Shown in pieces: positions 54,647 through 64,000 of a stretch of 64,000 bases of DNA. This DNA is from Thecaphora thlaspeos. Taxonomy: Eukaryota; Basidiomycota; Ustilaginomycetes; Urocystidales; Glomosporiaceae. The notes below the pieces were generated by a model. The model worked only from the letters and a program-made list of their open reading frames with translations, ran no database searches and was not told where the DNA came from. Within the stretch, counting starts at the first letter, position 1. The number at the start of each line of letters is the position of its first letter. The position numbers were made by a program, and so were the translations under genes. Where the stretch lies: NCBI GenBank assembly GCA_900291925.1, contig UWYS01000030.1:186001-250000 (forward strand), read 5' to 3'.

Positions 54647-56770
54647 TCACGGCGTGACGCCATCAAGGTACATATCGAGGTGCAGCCTGACCACCTTCTC
54701 GACCGCCATCCTGTCGAGCCGCTGCAGGGGGCCCTGCTTGCGAAAGGCGCACCAGGTGCCAGAGTAGGCCTGCGTGTAGCACGCCGCGAAGTCGTCGTCG
54801 CCCTTGCGCAGCCCTCGCTCCGAGACGAGGATCGTGTAGACAAGCTTCTTTATCATCGTTCGGTTCGATCTCTCGACCGTGTTTGCCGTCGATGACGATG
54901 ACGCAGACGACGCAGCCGCAGTTGTTGAGGTCGGCTGCTGCTGCTCGGTACCCAATTGCGACACGAACAGCGAGTCCTCGCCTGTGTCAAACAGCGGAAG
55001 CATCGGAAGCTCCGGCGTCATCGTTTCGCCCTTGACGGTGATGCCAGGCGACGGCGAGGGTCGGCCGGTGGTGCCTCCGCTGCTGATGCGAGACGCGGCC
55101 AGCAGGCGAGAGTGGAAGCTGCTGCTGCCCAATTGGATCCGGTCGGCCTTCGGACCCCTGCGCTTGCTCGGGGACAGGCTGGTGCGGCCCACCCGCGGTT
55201 GTTGGTGCTGATGATGGTCTGCCGCAGCCGTGTCCTCCTCGTCAATCGTCTCGTCGATGTCCAGCAGCCTGCGAGGCCGCTTCTCGCCCCTTCTATCTGG
55301 CGTGTTGTTCTTAGCGACGGCCACGCCGGTCGCTCCCCTCGCGCGGCCCGATCGCGCGGATTGTGGCATGCTGTACGCATCCTCCTGGCTGCCGCCGAGG
55401 CTATCGCTCGAGAGCGTTCGCCGAGAGCTCAGGATGGCGGCCGAGGGACGCTGACTCTGCGAGCTTCGACGGACTGGTGGCGCCATCGTATCGGAGTGGG
55501 GGCTGCTGGAGCGCGACCCGGCGATGGCGGCAGCAGACTTGGTCCGCTTCAGGGCTCGAGCCTGCAGCAGCGATGCGATCGATCCGCGAGGGAGGGGGTC
55601 GTCAGGTCGCGGCCCCGTACGCATCGATGCCGTCGGCGGCTCGAGACCAAATTGCGGCAGCGACAGGCCCGCCTGCGAGAAGATGGAGCTCAGCGAGGTG
55701 GCGGCATCGTGCGGACCTCGTCCTCTGCGCCCACCGCCCGGAGCCGCGGTGGCCGACGCCGACTTGCGGATGGTGACGACCTTGCGGCCGATCACGAGGC
55801 TCAGCACATTGCCCTCGACCGCGGGCGAGCCGCTCGACGGGTCCAGGTTGTCGCCAAAGTAGCTAAGCCGACGCGAGATACCTGGCGTCGTCGGAGGCGT
55901 CACGTGCAGCTGGCCGAACAGCGCGAAGTCGGAGGTGGTCGGTGCAGAGGCAGAGGCGGACGTCGTCGAACCGCCAATGCTGTCCCTGTGGCCGTCGAGC
56001 GAGACGGTAAAGATCTTCCTACTCCTCGGCGGCATTCCCGCAGGCCCGGATACGAGCTCCTCGTCGGTGCAAAAGTGCCGCTCGAAGAAGGCGAGCGTCG
56101 AGGGCTCGTTGGGGTCGATGTAGACGCGAATCTCTCCATTGGCGAGCCAGTGCGTCACCTTATCGAGCTGACCAGAGGGACGCCGCAGCAACTGAGAAGA
56201 GACGCCGGCGCCACCGGCGCCAAAAAATTGCTGGGGAATGCTGCTGGTCCTCGAAAGGCCGCGCGAGCTGCTAGCGAGGCTGAGGGCGTCCGGCGAGGCG
56301 GGCTTGGCGGAAATTCCCATGTCGGTGATGATCGAGGTAATCTGGAGGCGGCGATGGCGCACCATCTCGAGCGCGAGGCATAGGCTCTCCTCGGCCTCTA
56401 GTTGTCCCTTCATGGCCGCGATGTCATCGGCGGTGCCGGACGCGCTGACCGCGCCAAAGGCGGCGTCAGGCCGCCGCTGGAAAGGGTCGATGTGTGATGC
56501 AAATGCAACGCCCGGCAACAGCGTGCCGTCGGGAAGGGCCAGCGAGCTCTTCCATAGCAGGCGCGGTCTGCACAGCGTGGTACGCGGCGATGCCAGCGAT
56601 GCCGGAGTAAGCGGTCCGCAATGGCCTGGGGTGTCGACCTTCTGCTGACTTGCTGCCGTTGGCGGCTGCGGCGATGGCGATGGACCCAGGGTTTGGCTGG
56701 ACGATACATTGAGGTAATGAGAGGAGGTGCTCAAGGAGAGAGGAGAGAGGTTGGGCGAGGTGGACAGCAT
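54647..56770 (-). CDS. Low-complexity protein with probable Sld7-type C-terminal domain
   Basis: Intronless frame of 707 aa from ATG 56770. Most of it is Ser/Pro/Arg-rich and presumably disordered. An N-terminal structured stretch (RPRLLWKSSLALPDGTLLPG, then WLANGEIRVYIDPNEPSTLAF) resembles a small beta domain. The last about 70 residues form a helical module: NRTMIKKLVYTILVSERGLRK, GDDDFAACYTQAYSGTWCAF, then RMAVEKVVRLHLDMYLDG. That pattern fits my recollection of the Sld7 C-terminal domain, a replication-initiation partner of Sld3, in which long disordered linkers are usual. This is a judgement from pattern, not a search. Basic KRRPR-like patches could be nuclear signals, and many SP/TP sites suggest CDK control (inference). 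Confidence 0.5.
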   Translation of the reverse strand: MLSTSPNLSPLSLSTSSHYLNVSSSQTLGPSPSPQPPTAASQQKVDTPGHCGPLTPASLASPRTTLCRPRLLWKSSLALPDGTLLPGVAFASHIDPFQRRPDAAFGAVSASGTADDIAAMKGQLEAEESLCLALEMVRHRRLQITSIITDMGISAKPASPDALSLASSSRGLSRTSSIPQQFFGAGGAGVSSQLLRRPSGQLDKVTHWLANGEIRVYIDPNEPSTLAFFERHFCTDEELVSGPAGMPPRSRKIFTVSLDGHRDSIGGSTTSASASAPTTSDFALFGQLHVTPPTTPGISRRLSYFGDNLDPSSGSPAVEGNVLSLVIGRKVVTIRKSASATAAPGGGRRGRGPHDAATSLSSIFSQAGLSLPQFGLEPPTASMRTGPRPDDPLPRGSIASLLQARALKRTKSAAAIAGSRSSSPHSDTMAPPVRRSSQSQRPSAAILSSRRTLSSDSLGGSQEDAYSMPQSARSGRARGATGVAVAKNNTPDRRGEKRPRRLLDIDETIDEEDTAAADHHQHQQPRVGRTSLSPSKRRGPKADRIQLGSSSFHSRLLAASRISSGGTTGRPSPSPGITVKGETMTPELPMLPLFDTGEDSLFVSQLGTEQQQPTSTTAAASSASSSSTANTVERSNRTMIKKLVYTILVSERGLRKGDDDFAACYTQAYSGTWCAFRKQGPLQRLDRMAVEKVVRLHLDMYLDGVTP

Positions 56771-57366
56771 CGGCCGGACGTCATCGGGCGGAAGGTCCGA
56801 CGAGAGGAGGCTCTCCAGGTGGCGTCAGAGGCGGAGGGACTCTAGGGCGGGCTGGGGCGCGAGCAGAGAAACCAGGGTCATGAGTACATGGCGTCCAGGA
56901 GGCGAGTCTGAAGCAAGGAGTGGCGATGGCGGCAGCCGTAAAGAGGTAGCGCAGGGAGATGTGGGACGGCCGCAGATGCCGAATGCGACGATGGAGATCT
57001 GGTTTGAGGAGGGAAGAGAAGATGGTGGTGGTGTGTGTTGGTCGAGAGAAGAAGCCGGGCCAGGTCAGGGTCGCGTCCCAGTCGTTGCTCGTTCGCGACT
57101 GGCCGGCGGCCGTTGGCTGGCTGCACGCTGGGCTGGGCTGGGCCACTTGTCGGAACCTCCACATCGAGCGTTATCGGCGCGAAGCCAGGGCGAGAGCCAG
57201 AGCCAACTCAGTTAGAGCTTCTCGGCGGCCATAGTGCACGAGGTGGGGGGCGAAGGCTCGAGCGCCACCATCCCTCGCCCACCTGCCACCACTGCAGTCT
57301 CAACGCCTCCTCCCGGATGTCACGCTGAGCATCCCGATCCCTGGATCACCACACTAGCCGTACACG
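56771..57366. promoter_or_regulatory. Divergent promoter region, Sld7-like / DUF726 gene
   Basis: 596 bases between start codons. An out-of-frame ATG just upstream of 56770 on the minus strand could make a short upstream frame. No TATA box evident. Confidence 0.4.
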
Positions 57367-60337
57367 ATGTTCTCCTCAGCCAAGATAAGAGCCGGACAGA
57401 AGCAGCAGCAGCTCGACCTCTCGACGCTCCAATCCTACTCACCGAGCTGGTCGCTCCACCTCCGCCTCGCCACCTGCATCGCCGTAAAGTACGCCGTTCA
57501 GCGCTGCGTACAGCGTTCCGAGGTCCTAGCAGAGGCGTCCAGCGCTGTTCAGCGGGGCGATGGCGGCGGCTATTCCGACGGCGACGGTCTGAGCTCGGCG
57601 TCGGCCCGCGAGCTTGCCAAAGACTGGCGCGACTACGGCCAAAAGTTCCTCACTGCTACCTGCCAGCACCTCGGTGTCCAGGAGCAGACGCTACCGCCGG
57701 ACCCTATCTGCCTCGAAGATGTCCTCACGGCTGCTCAAGGGCGGACGGTCGACGGTCATCCCGAGACGCTCCCCTCGGAATTCGAACCGCTGTACGAGAC
57801 GGGCTCCGACCACAGCCGGAGGTTCCCCCTGCTCGCGCTCCCCATCCAAGGCATTGACGACAAGAATAAGGATCAGGGCGAGGACGGGGAAGGAGGTACA
57901 GGGAGGCCGACCAGGACCGACGCCGAAGCCAGGCAGAGGGAGATCGATCGGGCCTTTGCCGACCTTGACCTTGAGACGAGCTCGAGGCACTCGCGGACCC
58001 CCTCCGTTGGCTCGGACGACTTCAGCTATGACGCCGATGCAAAGGAGCTCCCCGAGTATCTCAGGCAGCCGGGAGAAGACGCACCACCGAGCGATGCCAA
58101 GGACTGCAGCTCCACCGCGAAAGGGCGCGACGATGGACTCCCGCAAACCCAGGAGATGCACGGCGCCCTTGGTGAGAGCGTAGCGGCGCCCAAGCGAATC
58201 CAGGGCGTCATCGACTCGGCGGGAGGACAGGACATTGAGATTGCACACGAGTTGCTTCTAATCGCTCTGGGTCTTGGTCAGTTCCGGGCGCAGGACGGAA
58301 GTACGACGCTCTTTGAGCAGGACGTGTTGTTCGGCGACACCGAGCTGCACCTGCCAGGCGAAGACGAAGAGGCAAAGGCTCCGGCGACATTGGCGGTGGC
58401 CGCCTTCACCGCTGACCCTGCTCCGTCCCCGCAGCCGCAGTCCCAGCCGCCGCCGCCGAAGACTCGCGATGGCAGCGAATCGGCCGGCCAAAAGCTAGCG
58501 TCAGCCCCCTCGAAACCCCAGCAGGGCCAGAACGACGCGCTCGACACCGTCAAGTCGGCTTTGAGCTCGTTCAAGACCAGCACCATCACCGGCTGGGGCA
58601 AGGTCTCGAGCGCGGGCAAGGACCTCGTCGGCTCGACGCCCATCGCCGCATCTTTTCCGCCGGGCCAACGCGGGACTGCTGCCGCCGGCGACGAGGGCAG
58701 ACCGCACCCTGTCGCGCCGGTCAAGCCGAGCGAGCCGTGCCACTACGATGCCCGCTCGCGCGCCATCATCTTTGTCGCGGTTCAGGCCATGGGTATCGGC
58801 GGCAGCCAGATCTGGCTGGCCGAGAAGGTCATGGCCCAGCACATCTACTTCATCATGGAGGAGGGCAACCGCGCCTCGACGTCCAAGGACGGCAAGGACC
58901 TGCTCGGCGTCCTCAAGACGCAGCGGGGCGCCGCCGCAGTTGGTGAAGGACGTTCGGCCTATATGAACCAACACAGCGGTTCGGTTGTCGAGCGCGAAAA
59001 GGGCAGTGCGAGCTGGGGCAAGTATGCAGCGATGGGTGCTGGCTTCGTCGGCGGCGGTTTGGTGATTGGACTGACCGGCGGTCTGGCTGCCCCGCTGATC
59101 GCTCCGGCGCTTGTGGGCCTCACCGGCGCCAGCTTCCTCGCCACGGGCGGCGGCATCGTCCTGCTCGGCACGCTGTTCGGCCTGGGCGGCGGTGGGCTGG
59201 CGGGCTACAAGGTAGAGCGGCGCCTGCGCGGCGTCTCGTCGTTCTCATTCGCCGAGCTGCAGACCGAGGCGCGGGCAGCGGGCGTGGCAATCCCCAGCCT
59301 GCACGCCACCATCTGCTGCTCCGGCCTGTTGCTCGACGAGGCGGAGCAGGTCAAGCCGTGGCAGGTGATCTTCAGCAGCGCGAGGGACGGAAGGGAGGCA
59401 TTCGCCATCCAGTGCGAGGCGGCTATGATGAAGAAAGCCGGTGCGGGGCTGAGGGGCTACATGATGGACCAGCTGCTGCGCAGTGGCGGGCAGAGGGCGG
59501 CAGAAGAGGTGCTCAAGAGGACCGTGCTGGCGGGTTTGGCGGCGCTGACGTGAGTGGGGGCATCGGGGCGTGACTTGAAAGACGCTGGATCCATCAGACT
59601 GACCCACCGCCCTTCCATCCCTTCGGCTCCCTTACCCTCTCCGGCCCACGCAGTCTGCCACTGACCGTCTTCGGCGCGGCGAGCGCGACGCTCGACGGCG
59701 TCTTTGTGCGCGCAAAGACGCGTTCCCACAAGGCCGGGCTGATCCTGGCCGAGACGCTCAAGGAGCGCGTCCAAGGCCAACGCCCCGTCATCCTCGTCGG
59801 CACGTCGCTCGGCGCAGCGACAATCGTCTCGGCGCTGGTGGAGCTTGCCAAGGACTCCGAGGCAAACGCTCACCTCGTCGACTCGGTCTTTTTGATCTCG
59901 GCGCCCATCACACCCAGCCCCGGGACGCTCAAGAAGGTCCGAAGCGTGGTTCAACGTCGCTTCTGCAATGTCTTTTCGAGCAAAGACATGGTAAGTGAGG
60001 GGTGGATGGGCGCGTGGGCAGATTGTGTTCTCCTCGGTCACGCGGTTGTGCGGCAGAAGGGCGGGCGATGGCTGACAATTTTTTTTTCCCTTCCCTCCTC
60101 ATGTCCTTCCCTGCCCGCATCCAGGTCTGCGGCATAGCAGCATGGCTGGGCAGCGGCATCAGCCTGGAGGAGCTGCGGGCGGGCAATATGCCGCGGGTGA
60201 TTGGCAGCCGCGCCATCGACGGAGTGCCGGGCGTGGAGAATATTAACGTGAGCGACCTAATTGCAAGCCACTTCGAGGTCAGCTCGCCGGACAAGCTTGA
60301 ACCGGTGCTGAGGAGGTGCGGTCTGATGGAAGATTGA
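57367..60337 (+). CDS. TMCO4/DUF726 lipase-like membrane protein (paralogue 1)
   Basis: Three exons: 57367-59549, 59654-59990 and 60125-60337, with introns of 104 and 134 nt and matching phases. The product is 910 aa. The N-terminal half is largely variable and acidic. The conserved part starts near PCHYDARSRAIIFVAVQAMG. A Gly/Ala-rich hydrophobic region follows (VGGGLVIGLTGGLAAPLIAP and more), the two-pass segment typical of TMCO4, then VSSFSFAELQ and a C-terminal alpha/beta-hydrolase portion with VILVGTSLGAATI. Ser779 in GTSLG is the likely nucleophile. Yeast Mil1, an adaptin-interacting putative lipase, belongs to this family, so a Golgi/endosome membrane role is possible by analogy. A second family member begins 1.5 kb downstream on the same strand. 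Confidence 0.85.
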
Positions 60338-60477
60338 TTAAGTGCGAAAGGATCATGCTGATGTGACTGTCAAGACCGGCTGGAAGGCTGTACACTCTTC
60401 GTTGTAGAATCCCTTTTCGATAGCATTCCACTTCCTCCCTATGTTTCTCTTCGTGACGTTTGTTGGGCGCAAGGTCT

Positions 60478-61072
60478 CTACTTCTCGCCCGGCCTCTTGC
60501 GGCCCCTAACGCGGATCCTCTCTGCCGTCTGTACTCTCGGGCCCCATCTTAGCAGAGCGGACAACGTGTCAAGAGGAGGATGACCTTTGTCAGCACGCCG
60601 CATCCTTTGTCTCGAAACGACGCAATCGGACCGAGGAGCCTACTCACCCTCTGACCTTCTTCTTGGGCTTGGGAGCATACGCGAATTGTTCGGGACTCTC
60701 GCCCTGCCTCAGCTTCTCGATGGCCCAGAGGAGGTACTTTCTGTCCTTTGGACCCAGTCCTGCCTTTTTGAGGTCGGTCGTCTTGACGGAAAAGATGGAG
60801 GCCCAGTCTTCGCCCAGTGCGGTGACAGCCGACGAGTTGGCGGCGAGGTCGCGACGAGGTTTCGAGATGGATGTGAGGAACTCGACTGGTGTGCTGAGCG
60901 AGGGGCGAGGGGCGGGGATGGGACGGGTGGTGAGGATGGGGAGACGGGCGGTGGAGGTTGAAGCGAAGGTACGTGATGAAGAGGCGCAGGTCGAGGGCGA
61001 GAGGCGGACGGAGGCTGTGAAGAGCGTGGTAAGGCGCCGTGTTGACGCTGCTGCTGCTGTTGATGGCGCCAT
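60478..61072 (-). CDS. FYV4: Mitochondrial small ribosomal subunit protein mS41
   Basis: Exon 1 is 60648-61072 and exon 2 is 60478-60547, with a 100-nt intron (60548-60647, GTGAGT...AAG). The product is 164 aa. The N-terminus is an Ala/Ser/Thr/Arg mitochondrial presequence (STRRLTTLFTASVRLS). The SAM-like mS41 domain follows: TPVEFLTSISKPRRDLAA, then WASIFSVKTTDLKKAGLGPK, DRKYLLWAIEKLRQGESPEQ. The exon 2 tail GWGPRVQTAERIRVRGRKRP fits the basic tail of homologues. An alternative acceptor at GACAAAG would end the protein with a few Ser and looks worse. The gene is antisense between the two DUF726 paralogues, only about 140 bases from the first. Confidence 0.85.
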
Positions 61073-61536
61073 GTTGTGTGTGTGCGTGTATGTGTGTGCG
61101 GTGGAGGGTCAGAAGAATGTTGGGGATGGCGATGATGGCTGGGCGAAGGAATCTTGAATGGGTCGTTCGAGCGTCGAACCTGGGCGAGCCTGACACCTCC
61201 GGACGAGCGAAAAAAAGGACTGCGCCCGATTTGGGCGGCCGCCGTGCGCCAGACGCTGGGTCGAGCCGTCGCCCGATCCGAATGAGGCTAGGATCGCCGG
61301 GCTGCAAGGGCGTGCCGTTGGCCGATGCACGCAAAGCCAGGCGAGGCCCATTCGAGTCAAGTCGACTCCACCCGCACGCCGCCTGGACCCTGGTGCGCTC
61401 AGCTCAGGCCTGCGGCGATCCAGCCTATCCTCTTAGCCTCCATCATCCTCCTCTCATCTCCCTCCCCTTCGTCTCCTGCACCGCTGCTGCCTCTACACCT
61501 CTCGCCCTATCTACAGCCTGCTCGTCGATCCGCCGC

Positions 61537-61589
<53 letters not shown>

Positions 61590-61843
61590 CTCTCTCCTTG
61601 CGGTACTCCGCCGCAGTAACCCCCACAGACACCGGATCGTGGCAGCTGCGCCCTGGCTCGTCTTCTCCCCCGAGTTGTCCGGCCGATCGAGCCGATCCGA
61701 GACACCCTTTCGATGCTCGCCTCCTCCAGCGCCGCCGCCGCAGCAGCTAGCACAACGGCAAGCCTGGCCTAGATCCCTTGCGCCATCTTTGAGCTTTCTC
61801 ACACCAAGCCCGGCCATCTTGACCGTCCTACCAACCGCCCACC
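61073..61843. promoter_or_regulatory. Divergent upstream region, mS41 / DUF726 paralogue 2
   Basis: 770 bases between start codons, C-rich on the + strand, including a long CT microsatellite. No gene seen. Confidence 0.4.
61539..61585. repeat. CT dinucleotide microsatellite (about 23 units)
   Basis: Uninterrupted CT repeat followed by a few imperfect units to about 61600, 260 bases before the downstream ATG. Probably in the leader or core promoter of the DUF726 gene, where CT-rich tracts are common in fungi. Confidence 0.9.
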
Positions 61844-64000
61844 ATGTCGCAAGTGCAGGGGGCTGCGCCGTCGGCCTTCAGCCTGGACGACGATGACGAG
61901 TGGCAGTCGATGCCCGTAGAGACCTTCTCCTCCGTCGATGACTTTGCCAAGCCGGACGCCTACGCCAACCCAGGCGACCTCCCCTATGGCGACGAAGACG
62001 ATGACTCATCCGACCCAGACGACCCGCGGCGCTTCCAGTCCTGGCCTTCCCGTTCCTCCAATGCGGCGCGTCCCTCATTCTCATTGAAAGGCGCAAAAGG
62101 CGCTTCCGATGCTGGGGCGGCGGCCGCAAGCAAGCCCAAGAAGGGCAGCTGGATCCGGTCTCGCTTCTCTTCGTCTTCAGGCTCCGCTGCCACCGCCAGT
62201 GCAAAAGCGGCATCAGGTGCCGACAGTGCGACGGCATCGTCGTCCTCAATGTCCAGCAGCGGCAACAGTCACCACCGAGCCCAGTCGGCCTCGACCAACG
62301 CGACCGGTCGCCACCTCAATATCGACGACGCCAGGGGTTACGACTGGCGCTCCAAGCCAGCCGGCACCTCGTCCGACAGCGACGACTCCGACGAGGGCAA
62401 GGAAAAGGGCTACACCCAGCTGCGGCTTGACGAAGACGACGAGTCCGAGCAGCTCCACGCTGCCACCGAGTACCTCTTTCAGGACGGCTCGGGCGGAATC
62501 AACGGACGCCACGACCCCTACGGAGACGGCGAGGGGGCCGCCGCGACGCCGCTCAACCAGATGAAGACTACCAAGCAGCTCCTCTCCGAAGCGCAGAAGA
62601 TTGCCTACGTCGGCCTCTGCAGCTTGGCGGCTGCAGGCATGGTGAAGATGACGACGCGCGTACCCGGCAAGGAGCTCGGCAGTGCAAAGCAGAGCATCGA
62701 AGGCTGGAAGGTCAAGGTCATGGCCCGCCTCTACCAGCACATGGACATCGAGCCCAGCGGTAAGTCGAGCGGCCCTCCCGGGCGCGGATCGCATGTTGCT
62801 GCTGCTGATCGTCCAGCCCCCTTTCCCTTCCTGTCCCCGTCCGCGAACAGAACAAACGATGATCGAGTCTCTCGCCGTCCACGGCGTGCTCCCTACCGAC
62901 CTGGCGCCCTCGCTCGTCACGACTCAGACTATCAGCAATCCCGAATTCGACCCAGAGGCGCTGAGGGAGCGGCAGGAAGAGGAAAAGGAGGAGAGAGAGC
63001 AGCAGGCCCGCGACGAGGCGTTCAAGAAACAGAGGGAGGAGGAACGTAGCCTCGCCGAGCGACTAGCCGGCGAGGCACCTGCTGTTGCTGTCGTCGCTCT
63101 TGCCGCGACGCCAAAAGATCCTACTCGGGACGACGCGCCGCAGCAGGACAGCAATCCCAGTCGGACGCCTTCACAGCCTGCTGGCAGCGGCGACGAAGAC
63201 CCTGACGAAAGCTCCGCCACTCAGGATGACGACGATGCGGCCGATGTCGACGGTGAGGCGGATATCGGAGATTTTGGCGATCTCGGAGGCGACCTTAGTG
63301 CTTCGGAGGAGCAATCAAGCTCCCGCGGACCTGCTGCCTCGGAGACCAAGCCCAAGGCCGGGTGGAAGGGCCCTATGCCAGCGGACGACTTCGACGGCGA
63401 CATCAGTGCGCCAGCGGCGGACGACTCTGATACGGAGGTCGATCTCGGCGATCTCGGCACCTCTACGACGGCCATCGAAGTGCCAAGCCAGCAGACTGAG
63501 AGCGCAAAGATCTCCATCTCAGAAAACCAGGATGCGAAAGCTCAAGGTGACGACGCAGAGTCCAGCACGCCAAAGGCCGTGAATCGGGAGCTTTCAGCGG
63601 CGGCAGACCCAGCGGAAGCACAGGAGGCGGCAGCCAAAGCAGGCAGCCAGCCTATCCTCGCCGATCCCAACACGGACTCGCAGCTCGGCAATGTGATCGA
63701 CGCTACCGCAGCCCTCCAACCCGCTGCCGCCGCCGCCGCTGCCGCCGCTGCTGGGCCCACTGATGCGTCGTCCGAGGGCAACACCACAACGCTTGGCCTG
63801 ACCAAGCAGCCCGAGGCCCTCGAGCCGCCGCCGGGCGCGCTCGACGGCGTCACAACGTCGATCAGCAGCGCTGACGAGACGATCACACTTGACCTGCGCT
63901 GGACGGTGCTGTGCGACCTGTTCCTCGTGCTGACGGCCGACAGCGTGTACGACGCCCGATCGCGCGCGCTGCTCGAGACGGTCGCTGCCTACCTCGGCTT
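61844..64000 (+). CDS. TMCO4/DUF726 family protein (paralogue 2; 3' end beyond the window)
   Basis: Exon 1 is 61844-62759 and exon 2 runs from 62851 past 64000, joined over a 91-nt intron (GTAAGT...CAG). About 688 residues are visible. The acidic Ser-rich N-terminus is followed by TTKQLLSEAQKIAYVGLCSL, GWKVKVMARLYQHMDIEPSG and EQTMIESLAVHGVLPTDLAP, the N-terminal domain usual for fungal DUF726 proteins. A long Glu/Ala/Asp-rich insert follows, with a coiled-coil start (RERQEEEKEEREQQ) and a poly-Ala run. Then comes LDLRWTVLCDLFLVLTADSV with YDARSRALLETVAAYLG, where the core begins; the membrane and hydrolase parts lie outside. It shares YDARSRA with paralogue 1 but keeps the LRWTVLCDLFLVL segment that paralogue 1 lacks, so this copy looks like the canonical one. 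Confidence 0.85.

Noticed and set aside
54956..56383. 475-codon + strand open frame opposite the Sld7-like gene
   Set aside because: Arg/Ala-rich shadow without motifs; the minus-strand frame has a coherent C-terminal domain. Rejected with moderate certainty because both strands are low complexity.
61155..61185. GTCGAACCTGGG resembling a tRNA B box on the minus strand
   Set aside because: Flanking bases do not form a T stem, and no cloverleaf could be drawn.

Overview
This is a GC-rich (roughly 60%) nuclear fungal sequence. Genes are dense and have zero to three short GT-AG introns. The protein set, the 5S rRNA sequence and the intron style point to a basidiomycete, most likely in the Ustilaginomycotina (smut relatives). 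That placement is inferred from gene content and was not tested by a search. I see no transposon, CRISPR array or phage-like region. Exon borders were read by eye from splice sites and reading frame.

Layout. 1-2.3 kb: 5' end of cytosolic seryl-tRNA synthetase (-), divergent from the zuotin-type ribosome-associated J-protein (+). 3.4-7.1 kb: ribosomal proteins eL42 (-) and eL14 (+) around a long shared upstream region. 9.0-13.3 kb: a large ubiquitin-specific protease. 13.8-15.8 kb: one uninterrupted frame joining a mitochondrial sulfide:quinone oxidoreductase to mitochondrial ribosomal protein mL58. 17.7-19.3 kb: a secreted Cys-rich protein with Kex2-type sites. 19.9 kb: an intron-containing tRNA-Cys. 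20.8-28.7 kb: a giant single-pass membrane protein with three DUF3712-type units. 32.1-35.0 kb: a second lumenal membrane protein that looks like yeast Tag1. 36.0-38.2 kb: an HxxxD acyltransferase carrying an in-frame TAA. 40.6-42.0 kb: a secreted choice-of-anchor-B/LVIVD-type protein. 42.4 kb: a lone 5S rRNA gene. 45.0-47.8 kb: an eIF4E-like protein with long tails. 48.4-49.8 kb: a zeta-crystallin-type quinone reductase. 50.7-53.2 kb: cobalamin-independent methionine synthase. 54.6-56.8 kb: a protein with a probable Sld7-type C-terminus. 57.4-64 kb: two TMCO4/DUF726 lipase-like paralogues on either side of mitochondrial ribosomal protein mS41.

The window is rich in translation genes: SerRS, zuotin, eL42, eL14, mL58, mS41, an eIF4E relative, tRNA-Cys and 5S rRNA. 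They are scattered among unrelated genes and are not an operon. The most unusual item is the SQR-mL58 fusion. Its junction carries two presequence-like Arg-Gly-Phe sites, which suggests a mitochondrial polyprotein cut after import. Also notable are the nonsense codon in the acyltransferase, the internally triplicated DUF3712 protein, and a cluster of TACTGTA/TACAGTA motifs in the gene-free stretches.
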